A stretch of DNA of 64,000 bases from Desulfoglaeba alkanexedens ALDC (lineage in GTDB: Bacteria > Desulfobacterota > Syntrophobacteria > Syntrophobacterales > DSM-9756), in assembly GCF_005377625.1 (NCBI RefSeq), contig NZ_CP040098.1, positions 1,977,501-2,041,500 of the forward strand, in the 5' to 3' direction. Within the stretch, counting starts at the first letter, position 1, and the number at the start of each line of letters is the position of its first letter. Positions 25,430-34,221 of the stretch are shown here, piece by piece. The notes beneath the pieces are model-generated. The model worked only from the letters and a program-made list of their open reading frames with translations, did no database searches and was not told the DNA's origin. The translations under genes and the position numbers were made by a program.

Positions 25430-26875
25430 TCAAAACCGGCAGCTCACCGTGATCATGAAGTTGTGAATATCGGTCTCCGCATCGATTTCGTCGCCGAAGT
25501 ACGGCGAATAGACGACCTGGTTTTGGGTGAGATTTTCGCTCTCATCGTGGTCGACCTTCCAGTCATCGCCCCAGGCGAGACTGTATGCCAGGTCGATGGT
25601 GAATGTACGGTACTTGATTCCCGAGCCAAAGCTGAACACATGGTAATCGATGATCGGCCAGTTGTTATCCCACTGGTCCTGGTCTATGGAGCTTGGCCGG
25701 TAATGATAGCCGAAGCGGAGGGCAAGCCAATCCAGTGCCTGATACTCGGTGCCGAAATGAGGCTCGAAAGTATCATTCCATTTCCGTGCAGTAATGATCC
25801 GATCGGTAGGTTCGCCCGAACCTAGGAGAGCCGTCAACTGCAGAAAAATCGGGTCCTCGTCATAGGCCCATGTTTCCTTTTTCCTCACCGACCAGTCTGT
25901 CCAGACGAGATCGAACATCATCCTCCACTTGCTGGTAACATCCACCTTCAGGCCTGCCGATACCGACTGCGGATGCCGGAAGTCGCAGTGGGTGTGGAAC
26001 TCCTCCTCCGCCGGCACATCCATGTCCGTAAGTTGCTTTATGGCCGCACGGGCAGTGGGTGTGTAATCGAACGTACTCGTTCCTGTCATGTGGGACTTGG
26101 ATTCACTCCGGTAGGTTATTCCGAGAGTGATCCAATCCCTAATCTCCCAAAGGAGCCCTACGTTGGCTGAAAGGGAGAATTCGTCATCGAGGTCGAAATC
26201 CAGCGTTGCCAGCTCGAGCGCATATCCAGTCCCTTGTGGCAGCCCCAGCATTGAAGCGGGCGGTCGGCTTTCGATTCCGGGAATTCTCAGTCTCACCTTG
26301 CCGCCCTCATCCGAGTATCCCATGCCCAAAGAGACACCCAGCGATAAATTGTCGAATATTTGATAGGCAGCCGTGGGCGCCGCATAGATAATCCTGTCAT
26401 TGTAAACCTCAGCACCGTCGTACCGGTTGTTGGAGTCATCATCATCGAACCATACATGGACCCCAAAAGGCGCATAAGCCGCATAGCCGATGGACCATCT
26501 AGCGCCGGCCGGCCTGTAGGAAATACCCCCGTGAGGTGCAAATAACACACCATCCTCGTTTTCAGAGCTCTTTCCGCTCTCGGGGTCATTGCCGAAAGTA
26601 AAATCTTTCTGTGTGACTGTCTGCTCGTAGTCTATGTTGATAACGTGTAATCCCGCGGAGGCGTTAAGCCCCTCCATCTGAACCAGTCCCGCCGGGTTAT
26701 AATGAGCAGCCGAGAAGTCGTCGGCATAGGCAGTGAACGCCTGGCCTAAAGCGCCTGCCTTCGCACCGACACCGAAGGTATCATTAACTCCCGCCCAGCT
26801 CGCGCGCATTGAGAGCCCGGCAACCTGCACGATCAAAACCCAGCCCAACAGGGCTAACAGAACCCTCCCCCTCAT
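25430..26875 (-). CDS. FadL/TodX-family outer-membrane hydrocarbon channel
   Basis: The protein is about 481 residues from the second of two adjacent ATGs (AGGAGG five bases upstream). A signal peptide (RGRVLLALLGWVLIVQVAGL, cleaved near SWAG) is followed by GVGAKAGALGQAFTAYADDFSAAHYNPAGL, the NPAGL hallmark of FadL, and then amphipathic strands ending in Phe (VSCRF), a BamA recognition end. FadL-type channels carry fatty acids, toluene or alkanes across the outer membrane. It is the first gene of the ligase/mutase block and has a sigma-54-type element about 80 bases upstream. Confidence 0.92.
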   Translation of the reverse strand: MRGRVLLALLGWVLIVQVAGLSMRASWAGVNDTFGVGAKAGALGQAFTAYADDFSAAHYNPAGLVQMEGLNASAGLHVINIDYEQTVTQKDFTFGNDPESGKSSENEDGVLFAPHGGISYRPAGARWSIGYAAYAPFGVHVWFDDDDSNNRYDGAEVYNDRIIYAAPTAAYQIFDNLSLGVSLGMGYSDEGGKVRLRIPGIESRPPASMLGLPQGTGYALELATLDFDLDDEFSLSANVGLLWEIRDWITLGITYRSESKSHMTGTSTFDYTPTARAAIKQLTDMDVPAEEEFHTHCDFRHPQSVSAGLKVDVTSKWRMMFDLVWTDWSVRKKETWAYDEDPIFLQLTALLGSGEPTDRIITARKWNDTFEPHFGTEYQALDWLALRFGYHYRPSSIDQDQWDNNWPIIDYHVFSFGSGIKYRTFTIDLAYSLAWGDDWKVDHDESENLTQNQVVYSPYFGDEIDAETDIHNFMITVSCRF

Positions 26876-26954
26876 CATCACCTCCTGTTTGCAGCTTAGT
26901 TCAAAGCTCAAATACACAAGTCTACCCATATGCCCCTAGATGGGAGCAGGCTCC

Positions 26955-26973
26955 GAGCATTTTTTGTGCCGGT
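26955..26973 (-). promoter_or_regulatory. Sigma-54-type promoter upstream of the FadL-type channel gene
   Basis: On the minus strand ACCGGCACAAAAAATGCTC has GG-N10-GC spacing and the strong CGGCAC of the -24 box, with ATGCT at -12 instead of TTGCT. The predicted start near 26945 gives a leader of about 70 bases. A similar element lies before assD, so both halves of the pathway could share sigma-54 control. Confidence 0.5.
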
Positions 26974-27301
26974 GAGAATCCCAGCACAGGGAATATGAGA
27001 TCTCATCTTCAGCCAATGATGCGCATAGCTTTATGAACACCATAAGACCGGTTGGAAGTTGCCTGTTGAAGGCAACAAAAAATTTGAGCACCGCCGCTTG
27101 ATCTCTGTTGCGGCATGGAAGGGTGGAGACCTGGAAAATCGGCGTTTGTGGCCGAACTGAATGCCATAATGGCCGATCTTATTCTGGCTTTGATTGTCCT
27201 GCTCGCTGGCAGCGCGGCAAAACCTCCTTTCCCACACCTGAAGAGAGGAGCGAGAAATGAAAATAGGCGGCTACGAAGGAATGTTGTCCGCAGAAAACAG
27301 C
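26974..27301. other. Intergenic region upstream of the FadL-type gene
   Basis: I find no gene here. A minus-strand frame at 27009-27383 is Ser/Arg-rich without motifs, and a plus frame at 27115-27405 runs into the IS remnant. The region may contain upstream activator sites for the sigma-54 element. Confidence 0.4.
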
Positions 27302-27719
27302 GGTGGCCCCCGAAAACTGGACAGTGTGCCAAGCTAAAAGTCGTATTCTTTATGGAGGAACTGACGATAGGAAGCAAGCGCAAAAAAGCACAGTGCCGAG
27401 TTTAAAGCCCAAGTAGCCTTGGCGGCCATTCAGAACGAGGAAACCGCCGCCCAGCTGTCAAGCCGCTTCGGTGTGCATCCAACCATCACTTGCACTCGTT
27501 TGACAGCGGCTCGGCCCTGCGCAAGGGCCTCGCCGCCTCGAACGCCTTTTACAACCACGACAGAGCTCATTCTGCTCTTGACAATAGAACCCCGGATGAG
27601 GTTTACTATGGTGTATCTCATCCTTTCACTGAGGCCGCCTGATCTCTTTTTACTTCTATATCTTCTTCTGTCTCCTGGCTTACCGCACCCATCAGGCTGT
27701 CCAACCTTTGGGGTCCACC
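27302..27719 (+). mobile_element. Deleted IS3-family insertion sequence remnant
   Basis: The ends 27302-27324 and 27697-27719 are imperfect 23-bp inverted repeats (GGTGG-CCCC ... TGGACAG). Inside, the start of an IS3 OrfA is readable (EFKAQVALAAIQNEETAAQLSSRFGVHPT-like, about 27385-27490), followed directly by the end of OrfB (FYNHDRAHSALDNRTPDEVYYGV, about 27550-27630). The catalytic DDE part is missing, so the element is dead; only about 418 of an expected 1200-1400 bp remain. Confidence 0.85.
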
Positions 27720-27826
27720 TCCACCGTGCTTTTTCTTTGTTTTGCTTTCAGTAACTCCTACATTGAGCCATTGTTGAAAAACACAAGAGTTTGCCGGCAC
27801 AACAAGCGAAATATGAGTTCTAAAGG

Positions 27827-28024
27827 GGAGATCTTGAGCAAAAAGGTTAACGAAGGTCAAAAAATCCCCCTCTCCCTTGATGGGAGAGGGTTGGGGTGAG
27901 GGTGAGAAAATTAACGTATGTCAATCAGTTACATTCCCCTCCCCTTAATCCCCTCCCACAAGGGGAGGGGAAATAGAATTTGGCATCAAATATTAAGTTC
28001 ATTATTTTCTATGCTACCAAGAAA
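27827..28024 (+). repeat. 198-bp interspersed repeat, copy 2
   Basis: Same orientation and length as 12620-12817, with only a few differences. It sits between the IS3 remnant and the tRNA terminator. The two copies bracket the 15-kb block with the fadL, ligase, mutase and radical-SAM genes. Confidence 0.85.
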
Positions 28025-28026
28025 AG

Positions 28027-28056
28027 AAGGGGTTAGGTCTTGCGACCTAACCCCTT
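28027..28056 (-). terminator. Rho-independent terminator after tRNA genes
   Basis: A perfect 13-bp stem (AAGGGGTTAGGTC and its complement) with a 4-base loop GCAA is followed on the minus strand by CTTTTCTT. It lies nine bases after the encoded CCA of tRNA-Lys and would end the tRNA transcript. Confidence 0.85.
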
Positions 28057-28064
28057 GATTTTCT

Positions 28065-28140
<76 letters not shown>

Positions 28141-28158
28141 GGAATGTGCCGCTGTATC

Positions 28159-28235
<77 letters not shown>

Positions 28236-28285
28236 ATGGCAACCTGTCGACGAGGCGTTTTTCCTATCCCAATTGCCTGGGGCTG

Positions 28286-30643
28286 TCAAGGGCTTTTTCG
28301 CCTTGGGATCTCGCGCGGACGCCCTTCGCTTCCAGTCTTGGCGTCGTCGAGCGCCTCGCGGACGGTGGCCGCCAGGTCGTGGATGGTGACGGGCTTCATG
28401 AGGAAGCCCCGGATTCCCATGTCTTTCACCTTCTGCGGCGACACCTTCTCGCTGAAGCCCGTGCAAAGGATCACCGGCAGTCCGGGCCGGAGCGCCATGA
28501 TTTGACGGGCCAGCTCGGTTCCCGTGACATGGGGCATGGTCATGTCCGTGATCACCAGGTCCACCCGGTGCGCCTCTTCCGCTCGATTTTTGAACGCTTC
28601 CAAGGCTTCGAGGCCGCTGGTCTTGGAGACGACGCGGTAGCCGAGCCGTTCCAACATGAGTTTCATGGCCTGTGCCAGCGCCGGTTCGTCATCGACCAGG
28701 AGGATCCGTTCGCTGCCTCCGGGAAACACGGCTCCCGCCGGCGGTTCGATTTCCGCCGGCGCTTCGATCGCCGGAAAGAAGATGTGGAAGCATGTCCCTT
28801 TTCCAGGGACGCTTTCCAGCTGGATCGCACCTTCGTGACCCTTCACGATGCCGTGCACCACGGCCAGGCCCAGCCCGGTGCCTTGTCCGGGCGGCTTGGT
28901 CGTGAAGAAGGGGTCGAACACACGGTCCAGGATCTCCGGGTCGATCCCCGGCCCCGTGTCCGAGAAGGTGAGTTTCACGTGACGGCCGGGACGAATGCCG
29001 GAAAAGGGGGGTACTTTGTTTTCGGCCAGTTCCACGTCTTCAAGGGTCACTTCGAGGATGCCGCCGTTTTCCTGCATGGCATAGGCGGAATTGGCGCAGA
29101 GGTTCATGAAGAGCTGGTGAATCTGGGTGGGGTCGGCCAGGATCATGGACTCTGTGCGGAACGCGGTTCGAATTTCGATGGTGGCCGGCAGAGACGATCG
29201 AAGCAGCTTCATGGCTTCCCGGGCCACTTCGGCGGCTCCGACGGGTCGCCGCTTCTGTTCGCTGTGACGGCTGAAGGCGAGGATCTGCTTGACCAGATCC
29301 TTGGCCCGGTCGGCCGCCATGAGGACCTGTTCCAGTTTGTTCCAGATGGCGTCGCCTTTTGTGGTCTGCCACCGGGCCATTTCGGTGTAGCCCACGATGA
29401 TTCCGAGAATGTTGTTGAAGTCGTGAGCGATCCCGCCGGCGAGGGTCCCCAGAGCTTCCATCTTTCGGGACTGGCGGAGTTGTATCTGCATGTTTTCCTG
29501 ATCGGTGATGTCGCGGGCCAGCTCCACGACGCTCACCACCGCGCCTTCCTCGTCCTTGATGGGCGTGGTTCTCACGTCCCAGAGCCTCCCGTCCTGGGTG
29601 CGGATCTGGTCCTGTTCGGCGGCTCCGCTCTCGAAGCTTCGAGCTACAGGGCACACGGCGCACGGTTCCGATCGCTGATACCACAGGGTGTAGCAGTGTT
29701 CCCCCATTAGGTCGGCGGCGTCCCTTCCCGCCAGGCGGGCCGCGCGCCGGTTGGCCCACAGCACCTCCATCCGCGGCGAGAGCAGGATGAGGTTGTCGGG
29801 GATGGCGTCGAGGAGCGCGTGAAATTCCTGGGAAAGTCTGCGGAAGCGCGCCTCGCTTTCCACGAGTTGTTTTTCCGCCTCACGGCGTTCGCTGATGTCA
29901 TGGACGATGGAATAGACCAGCTCTTTCCCGTTGATATGCACAGGGCCGCTGTAGACCTCAACGGGCCGGATTTCGCCCCCGGCCAGGCGGTGCGTGAAGA
30001 AGAAGTGGCTGCGCTGTTTTGCCTTGGCCTTTTGCATCTCCTCGAAGACTTTCTGCCGCGGGTGTTGGTTGATGCCGGTGATGTTGAGGCTGCGGATTTC
30101 GGAGACGGCGTAGCCGTAATAGCGGCAGGCGGCGGGGTTGGCGTCGACGATGGCGCCGGTTTCCGGGTCGATGATGAGCATGACCGCATGGTTGTTGTGA
30201 AAGAACCCTCGGTAGCGTTCCTCGCTGTCTCGAAGGGCCCGGGCGGCTCGGTTCCTTTCCCGGCGCACTTCGGCTTCCTTCAGTTCTCTTTCGATGGCCG
30301 GGTTGAGCCTGTCCGTGAGTTCCTTGACGATGAAGTCCCTGGCCCCTTCCTTCATGAGGGATACGGCGGTTTCTTCACCGATGGTTCCGGAAACCACGAT
30401 GCAGGGGATGTCCCGCGCGGTGTCTTTCAACACTTGGAGGGCTTCATGGGCGTTGAAGCGGGGAAGCTTGTAATCGCAGAGGATGATCTCCCAGGACTCG
30501 TGTTCCAGCGATTCCCGAAACTCCCGGGCGGTTTCCACCCGCTTCCACGCGGGGTCGAATCCGCCGCAGCGGAGTTCGCGAAGCAGGAGTTCGCAATCGT
30601 CTGTGTCGTCTTCAACGATGAGAACGCGCAGCAATCGGCTCAT
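28286..30643 (-). CDS. Hybrid sensor histidine kinase (REC-PAS-PAS-HisKA-HATPase-REC)
   Basis: The 785-residue cytoplasmic protein starts with a receiver domain ([16 protein letters not shown]), then two PAS domains ([32 protein letters not shown], the second with Cys-rich CAVCP), a HisKA box [11 protein letters not shown] (His near residue 404), an ATPase domain ([20 protein letters not shown]) and a C-terminal receiver ([20 protein letters not shown]). No membrane segment is present, so it senses an internal signal. It overlaps the upstream response regulator by four bases (ATGA), making a coupled pair. Confidence 0.93.
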   Translation of the reverse strand: MSRLLRVLIVEDDTDDCELLLRELRCGGFDPAWKRVETAREFRESLEHESWEIILCDYKLPRFNAHEALQVLKDTARDIPCIVVSGTIGEETAVSLMKEGARDFIVKELTDRLNPAIERELKEAEVRRERNRAARALRDSEERYRGFFHNNHAVMLIIDPETGAIVDANPAACRYYGYAVSEIRSLNITGINQHPRQKVFEEMQKAKAKQRSHFFFTHRLAGGEIRPVEVYSGPVHINGKELVYSIVHDISERREAEKQLVESEARFRRLSQEFHALLDAIPDNLILLSPRMEVLWANRRAARLAGRDAADLMGEHCYTLWYQRSEPCAVCPVARSFESGAAEQDQIRTQDGRLWDVRTTPIKDEEGAVVSVVELARDITDQENMQIQLRQSRKMEALGTLAGGIAHDFNNILGIIVGYTEMARWQTTKGDAIWNKLEQVLMAADRAKDLVKQILAFSRHSEQKRRPVGAAEVAREAMKLLRSSLPATIEIRTAFRTESMILADPTQIHQLFMNLCANSAYAMQENGGILEVTLEDVELAENKVPPFSGIRPGRHVKLTFSDTGPGIDPEILDRVFDPFFTTKPPGQGTGLGLAVVHGIVKGHEGAIQLESVPGKGTCFHIFFPAIEAPAEIEPPAGAVFPGGSERILLVDDEPALAQAMKLMLERLGYRVVSKTSGLEALEAFKNRAEEAHRVDLVITDMTMPHVTGTELARQIMALRPGLPVILCTGFSEKVSPQKVKDMGIRGFLMKPVTIHDLAATVREALDDAKTGSEGRPREIPRRKSP

Positions 30644-31098
30644 TCCGATGATCCTACTTGGAGGACCGGGGCGGGTTCGTTCAGGGTGAGCCAGTAGAGG
30701 CCCAGGTGCCCGACGGTTTCCAGGAATTGGCCGAAATCGACCGGTTTCACGATGTAGCTGTTGGCTCCCAGCCCGTAACTCTGGACCAGGTCGCGGTCTT
30801 CCCGGGAAGAGCTGAGGATCACCACGGGCAGAAGCCGGGTGCGTTTGTCGGCGCGAAGACCTTCCAGGACACCGAAACCGTCCAGCCGTGGCATTTTGAG
30901 GTCCAGGAGGATGACGGCGGGCATCCTTTGCAGGTCTCTTCCGGCGTAATCCCCTTGACCGAACAGGTAATCGAGCGCCTCGACGCCGTCCCGCGCCAGA
31001 ACGATTTCACCAGAGACCCCGTTCTTTCGGATGGCCCGCATGGTGAGTTCCGCATCGTCAGCGTTGTCTTCCACGATCAGGATGGTCTTGAGATGCAT
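30640..31098 (-). CDS. Single-domain response regulator
   Basis: The 152-residue receiver (MHLKTILIVEDNADD, LLDLKMPRLDGFGVL, VILSSSREDRD, IVKPV) has all phosphorylation residues and no output domain. The type with 'DADDAELT-like' start and PVDFGQF end resembles the Rcp1-type regulators paired with phytochrome-like and PAS kinases. GGAGG precedes the ATG at 31098, better than the upstream start at 31152. It couples to the hybrid kinase by a four-base overlap. Confidence 0.93.
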   Translation of the reverse strand: MHLKTILIVEDNADDAELTMRAIRKNGVSGEIVLARDGVEALDYLFGQGDYAGRDLQRMPAVILLDLKMPRLDGFGVLEGLRADKRTRLLPVVILSSSREDRDLVQSYGLGANSYIVKPVDFGQFLETVGHLGLYWLTLNEPAPVLQVGSSE

Positions 31099-31182
31099 GC
31101 GCCCTCCATCGAAACTCAAGAATCCTCTACGCGAGTCGGGCGGCCAAAACAACAGGTTCCTGGGGCGGTGTCTCGGGCCGCT

Positions 31183-32637
31183 TCAACCCAGCGTGAAGTA
31201 AACGCACGCCCCTCCATCGACGGCCCCTTCGGCCCATACCTCGCCCCCGTGTCGGTGGACGATCCGCTGCACGAGCGCCAGGCCGACGCCGGTTCCTTCG
31301 AATTCCTCTGTCGAATGGAGCCGCTGAAACACCCCGAAAAGCCTCTCTGCATATCGCATATCGAAGCCCGCTCCGTCGTCCGCCACGAAGTACACGGTTT
31401 TGCCGTCTTGTTCCAGGGTCGCGAACTCGATCCTCGCGCTTTCGTTTTTCCGGGTGAATTTCCAGGCGTTTCGAAAAAGATTTTCCAAAGCGATCCGGAG
31501 GAGACGGGGGTCCGCGTCCGCCCACATCTCCGGTTCGATGATGGTGGAAACGGTTCGTTCCGGCCAGGTGTCCTGCAGCTCGCGGGTGATTTCCTGAGCC
31601 AGGACGCTCAGGTCCACCCGGCTCCGGTTGAGTTCGCTGCGGGTGACCCGGGACAACGTGAGGAGTGCGTCGATGAGTTCCCCCATGTGGCGGGTGCCTT
31701 CGCGCACGCGGTGAAGGTATCTCCGTCCTTCGTCGTCGAGTCGGTCCGCGCAGTCTTCCATGATCGCCTGGCTGAAACCGTCGATGCGCCGCAACGGGGC
31801 GCGAAGGTCGTGGGAAACCGAGTAGGCGAATGCCTCCAGTTCCCGGTTGGCGGCTTCCAGCTGGAGCGTGCGATCCCGGATGCGCTGGTCCAGGTCGTGG
31901 TAAACCTGCCGGAGCCGGCGCGTCATCTGGTCGAAGGCTTCGGCCAGCCGGCCGATTTCGTCCTCCCCTTTGCGCCCCGTTTCGTAATCCAGGTTGCCGC
32001 CGGCCACGACTTCGGTGCCTTGATGGAGTTCCGCCAAGGGCCGGAGGATGCTTTTCCGGAGGATCATGGAAATGGCGGCGGTGGCCAGGGCGCCGACCAT
32101 GAGCACGGCCATGACGGTGGCGAGGGCTTGCCGTTCGGCGTTTACCATTTCCAAGTGGCTGTTCCGGTCAAGGGTCAGCGCATCGCTGATGAGGATCTGA
32201 GAACGGACGGAAAACTGCCCGAAAAGGCGCCGTTTCCATTCGCCGGACGGAAGGCCCGTGGCGGTCCCTGAGCCGCCTTCTACCACTCCCGTCGTCATCT
32301 GGTCGAAGAGATTGTCCATGACGGCCAGTTCGGAAGCGATCCGCCCCAGGAGCGGTCGCTGCTCGTCAGGCCAGCGGTCCTTGGAACCCTCCAGCCGCTG
32401 TCGGATCGATTCGTGGCAGAGGTGCCACTGGGTGAGGGAAGCGGGATCCCTGTGGAGCAGGTAGTCGAAGGTCAACTGGTGGAGTTCCGAGAGGCCTTTG
32501 ACGAATTCGGCGGCGGTCCGCGCGCGTTCCGCGGCCAGCCGGGTAGTCCGTGACATGTGGACGATCACGAAGGCGAGAAGGATCGCCACGGCGAGGGAGA
32601 GGAAGGTGTTCAGGTGGAGCTTGGTGCTGATGGTCAC
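31183..32637 (-). CDS. Membrane sensor histidine kinase with HAMP domain
   Basis: The 484-residue protein has two membrane segments (LSLAVAILLAFVIVHM near the start; VMAVLMVGALATAAISMIL around 175-195) enclosing a periplasmic sensor of about 140 residues, then HAMP, a helical linker, HisKA (YSVSHDLRAPLRR, His near 275) and HATPase (ENLFRNAWKFTRKN, DDGAGFDM, GTGVGLALV). It starts at GTG 32637. It lies just upstream of the response regulator; the three likely form one signalling unit. Its start overlaps a truncated binding-protein gene in another frame. Confidence 0.92.
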   Translation of the reverse strand: MTISTKLHLNTFLSLAVAILLAFVIVHMSRTTRLAAERARTAAEFVKGLSELHQLTFDYLLHRDPASLTQWHLCHESIRQRLEGSKDRWPDEQRPLLGRIASELAVMDNLFDQMTTGVVEGGSGTATGLPSGEWKRRLFGQFSVRSQILISDALTLDRNSHLEMVNAERQALATVMAVLMVGALATAAISMILRKSILRPLAELHQGTEVVAGGNLDYETGRKGEDEIGRLAEAFDQMTRRLRQVYHDLDQRIRDRTLQLEAANRELEAFAYSVSHDLRAPLRRIDGFSQAIMEDCADRLDDEGRRYLHRVREGTRHMGELIDALLTLSRVTRSELNRSRVDLSVLAQEITRELQDTWPERTVSTIIEPEMWADADPRLLRIALENLFRNAWKFTRKNESARIEFATLEQDGKTVYFVADDGAGFDMRYAERLFGVFQRLHSTEEFEGTGVGLALVQRIVHRHGGEVWAEGAVDGGACVYFTLG

Positions 32638-33055
32638 GCAGCGTGCCTTTCAATCTGCCGAAGGAGCGGGGGAACGCGCCGACGATCCGCGGTTCATCGT
32701 CCGACGTTCCCAGGGTCGCAACGATACGGATATCTCGGCAATGAAAGCTCTGGAAGACCACCGGAGTCTCCGAAACCGTGGCCAGGTCCACTTCTCCCGC
32801 GCACAGCGCTTCCAGTGCCAGCTTGCCGCTGGGATAGTACCGGAAAGTAGCCGGAAGTCCGTTCTTTTCGAACAGGGTCATGTTTGCGGCCACTATGGCC
32901 AGAGCGCCCAGCGGTTCCAGGGCGATTCCCAGTGTGACCCTCGGGATTCGGAGTTCCGGTGCGGCCCCGCTGCTTGCCGGGAATCCGGGAAATATTCCCG
33001 CTAGAGCAGTCAATACCAGGAAAGAAGCCCAGGGAGATCGGGTGTACCGCTTCAT
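32366..33055 (-). pseudogene. Truncated NMT1/SsuA-like periplasmic substrate-binding protein
   Basis: From ATG 33055 there is a signal peptide (SFLVLTALAGIFPGFPASSG) and the first lobe of an NMT1/SsuA-type binding protein: LGIALEPLGALAIVAANMTLFEKNGL, GKLALEALCAGEVDLATVSETPVV and IVATLGTSDDEPRIV. At about 32650 similarity stops and the frame runs on as Arg/Pro-rich nonsense, antiparallel in sense to nothing but overlapping the kinase gene in another frame. Only about 130 of an expected 300 residues are real. A deletion seems to have joined it to the sensor kinase gene; an expressed short ligand-binding half cannot be excluded. Confidence 0.7.
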
Positions 33056-33351
33056 GCGTGAAACCCGCCCGCTTTTTCGCCTCGATGGGTTCGTCGATGG
33101 CTGGTCCCTGGCGCCGCTCACATCGAACGGCCGCTCCCCTTCCCGGTCGATCACGCCGAAAAGGGCGCCGTCCGCCGACGCGTTCTGGAGGACGCACGCT
33201 ATCTTTTTTTTATATAAGCTCGAGACTCCATCGTAAAGCGCAAATTGTCTCTTCACGGAGCCCCGCCCGCCGGATCGGATCCCTGCGGAACTTGCCTCCT
33301 GAAGGGAAGTTGATCTATGATGGGTTCAAAACCAGCCACAAGGGGGAACAC

Positions 33352-34191
33352 GTGAAGAGACCACTCCGCTTCGAAGGGACCGACCGCTACCACCTGAATC
33401 CGGAACTGCGGGAGATCGTCAATATCGCCATAGCCCTTGAAAAACCGCTGCTCCTCACCGGGGAAGCCGGAACCGGGAAAACCCAGCTCGCTTTCGAAAT
33501 CGCCCGTGCCCTGGACCTTCAAATGGAAGAGGCGCGCTGCAAGTCCACGTTCAAGGGCGAAGAACTCTGCTACGTCTACGACACGGTGCTCCGGCTCAAC
33601 GATTCACGCTTCGGCAGCGGCGACACGGGCCGGGACGTGAACAACATCTGGGATTACATCCGTTTCGGGCCCATCGGCCGGGCCTTTACAGCCGATGACC
33701 GGCGGGTGCTCCTTCTGGATGAAATCGACAAGACCGATTCCGACACCCAGGACAACCTGCTGGACGTGCTGGAAGACGGTTCCTTCATCATTCGAGAAAT
33801 CAACCATCGGGTGGCGGCGCGGCAGCGCCCCATCATCATCATCACGAGTAATGCAAAGCGCGAACTGTCGGATCCCTTTCTCCGGCGCTGCTTCTGCCAT
33901 TACATCCCGTTTCCAACGCCAGAGGAAATGACGGAAATCGTCCGGCTCCATCACCCGGACATCCCGGAACCGTTCCTTGAGGCGGCTCTCACGGCTTTCT
34001 ACCGACTCCGGGAGCAGGGCTTCGAAAAGCCGCCGGCCACGGCGGAGCTCCTGGATTGGATCGGGGCCTTAAAGGAAAGCGGAGCGCGGGGGCCCGGCGC
34101 GGGAAAGGACATGGCCCACCTAGGGACGCTTCTCAAGCGCACGCAGGACATCTTGAAGTTCAAGGGCGTTCCCAGGCCGTTCCGTTTTTGA
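33352..34191 (+). CDS. MoxR-family AAA+ ATPase
   Basis: The 279-residue ATPase starts at GTG 33352 with GGGGGA upstream. It has Walker A LLTGEAGTGKTQ, Walker B LLLDEIDKTD, sensor IITSNAKRELSDPFLRRCF with the arginine finger. It belongs to the MoxR/CoxD group and is followed after 30 bases by a CoxE-like VWA gene, the usual partner. Target protein unknown. The long open frame upstream to 32959 has no ribosome-binding site and overlaps the binding-protein gene, so it is not used. Confidence 0.9.
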   Translation: MKRPLRFEGTDRYHLNPELREIVNIAIALEKPLLLTGEAGTGKTQLAFEIARALDLQMEEARCKSTFKGEELCYVYDTVLRLNDSRFGSGDTGRDVNNIWDYIRFGPIGRAFTADDRRVLLLDEIDKTDSDTQDNLLDVLEDGSFIIREINHRVAARQRPIIIITSNAKRELSDPFLRRCFCHYIPFPTPEEMTEIVRLHHPDIPEPFLEAALTAFYRLREQGFEKPPATAELLDWIGALKESGARGPGAGKDMAHLGTLLKRTQDILKFKGVPRPFRF

Positions 34192-34221
34192 GGGCGCGCC
34201 GCTTGTCAGGACAAGGGATTC

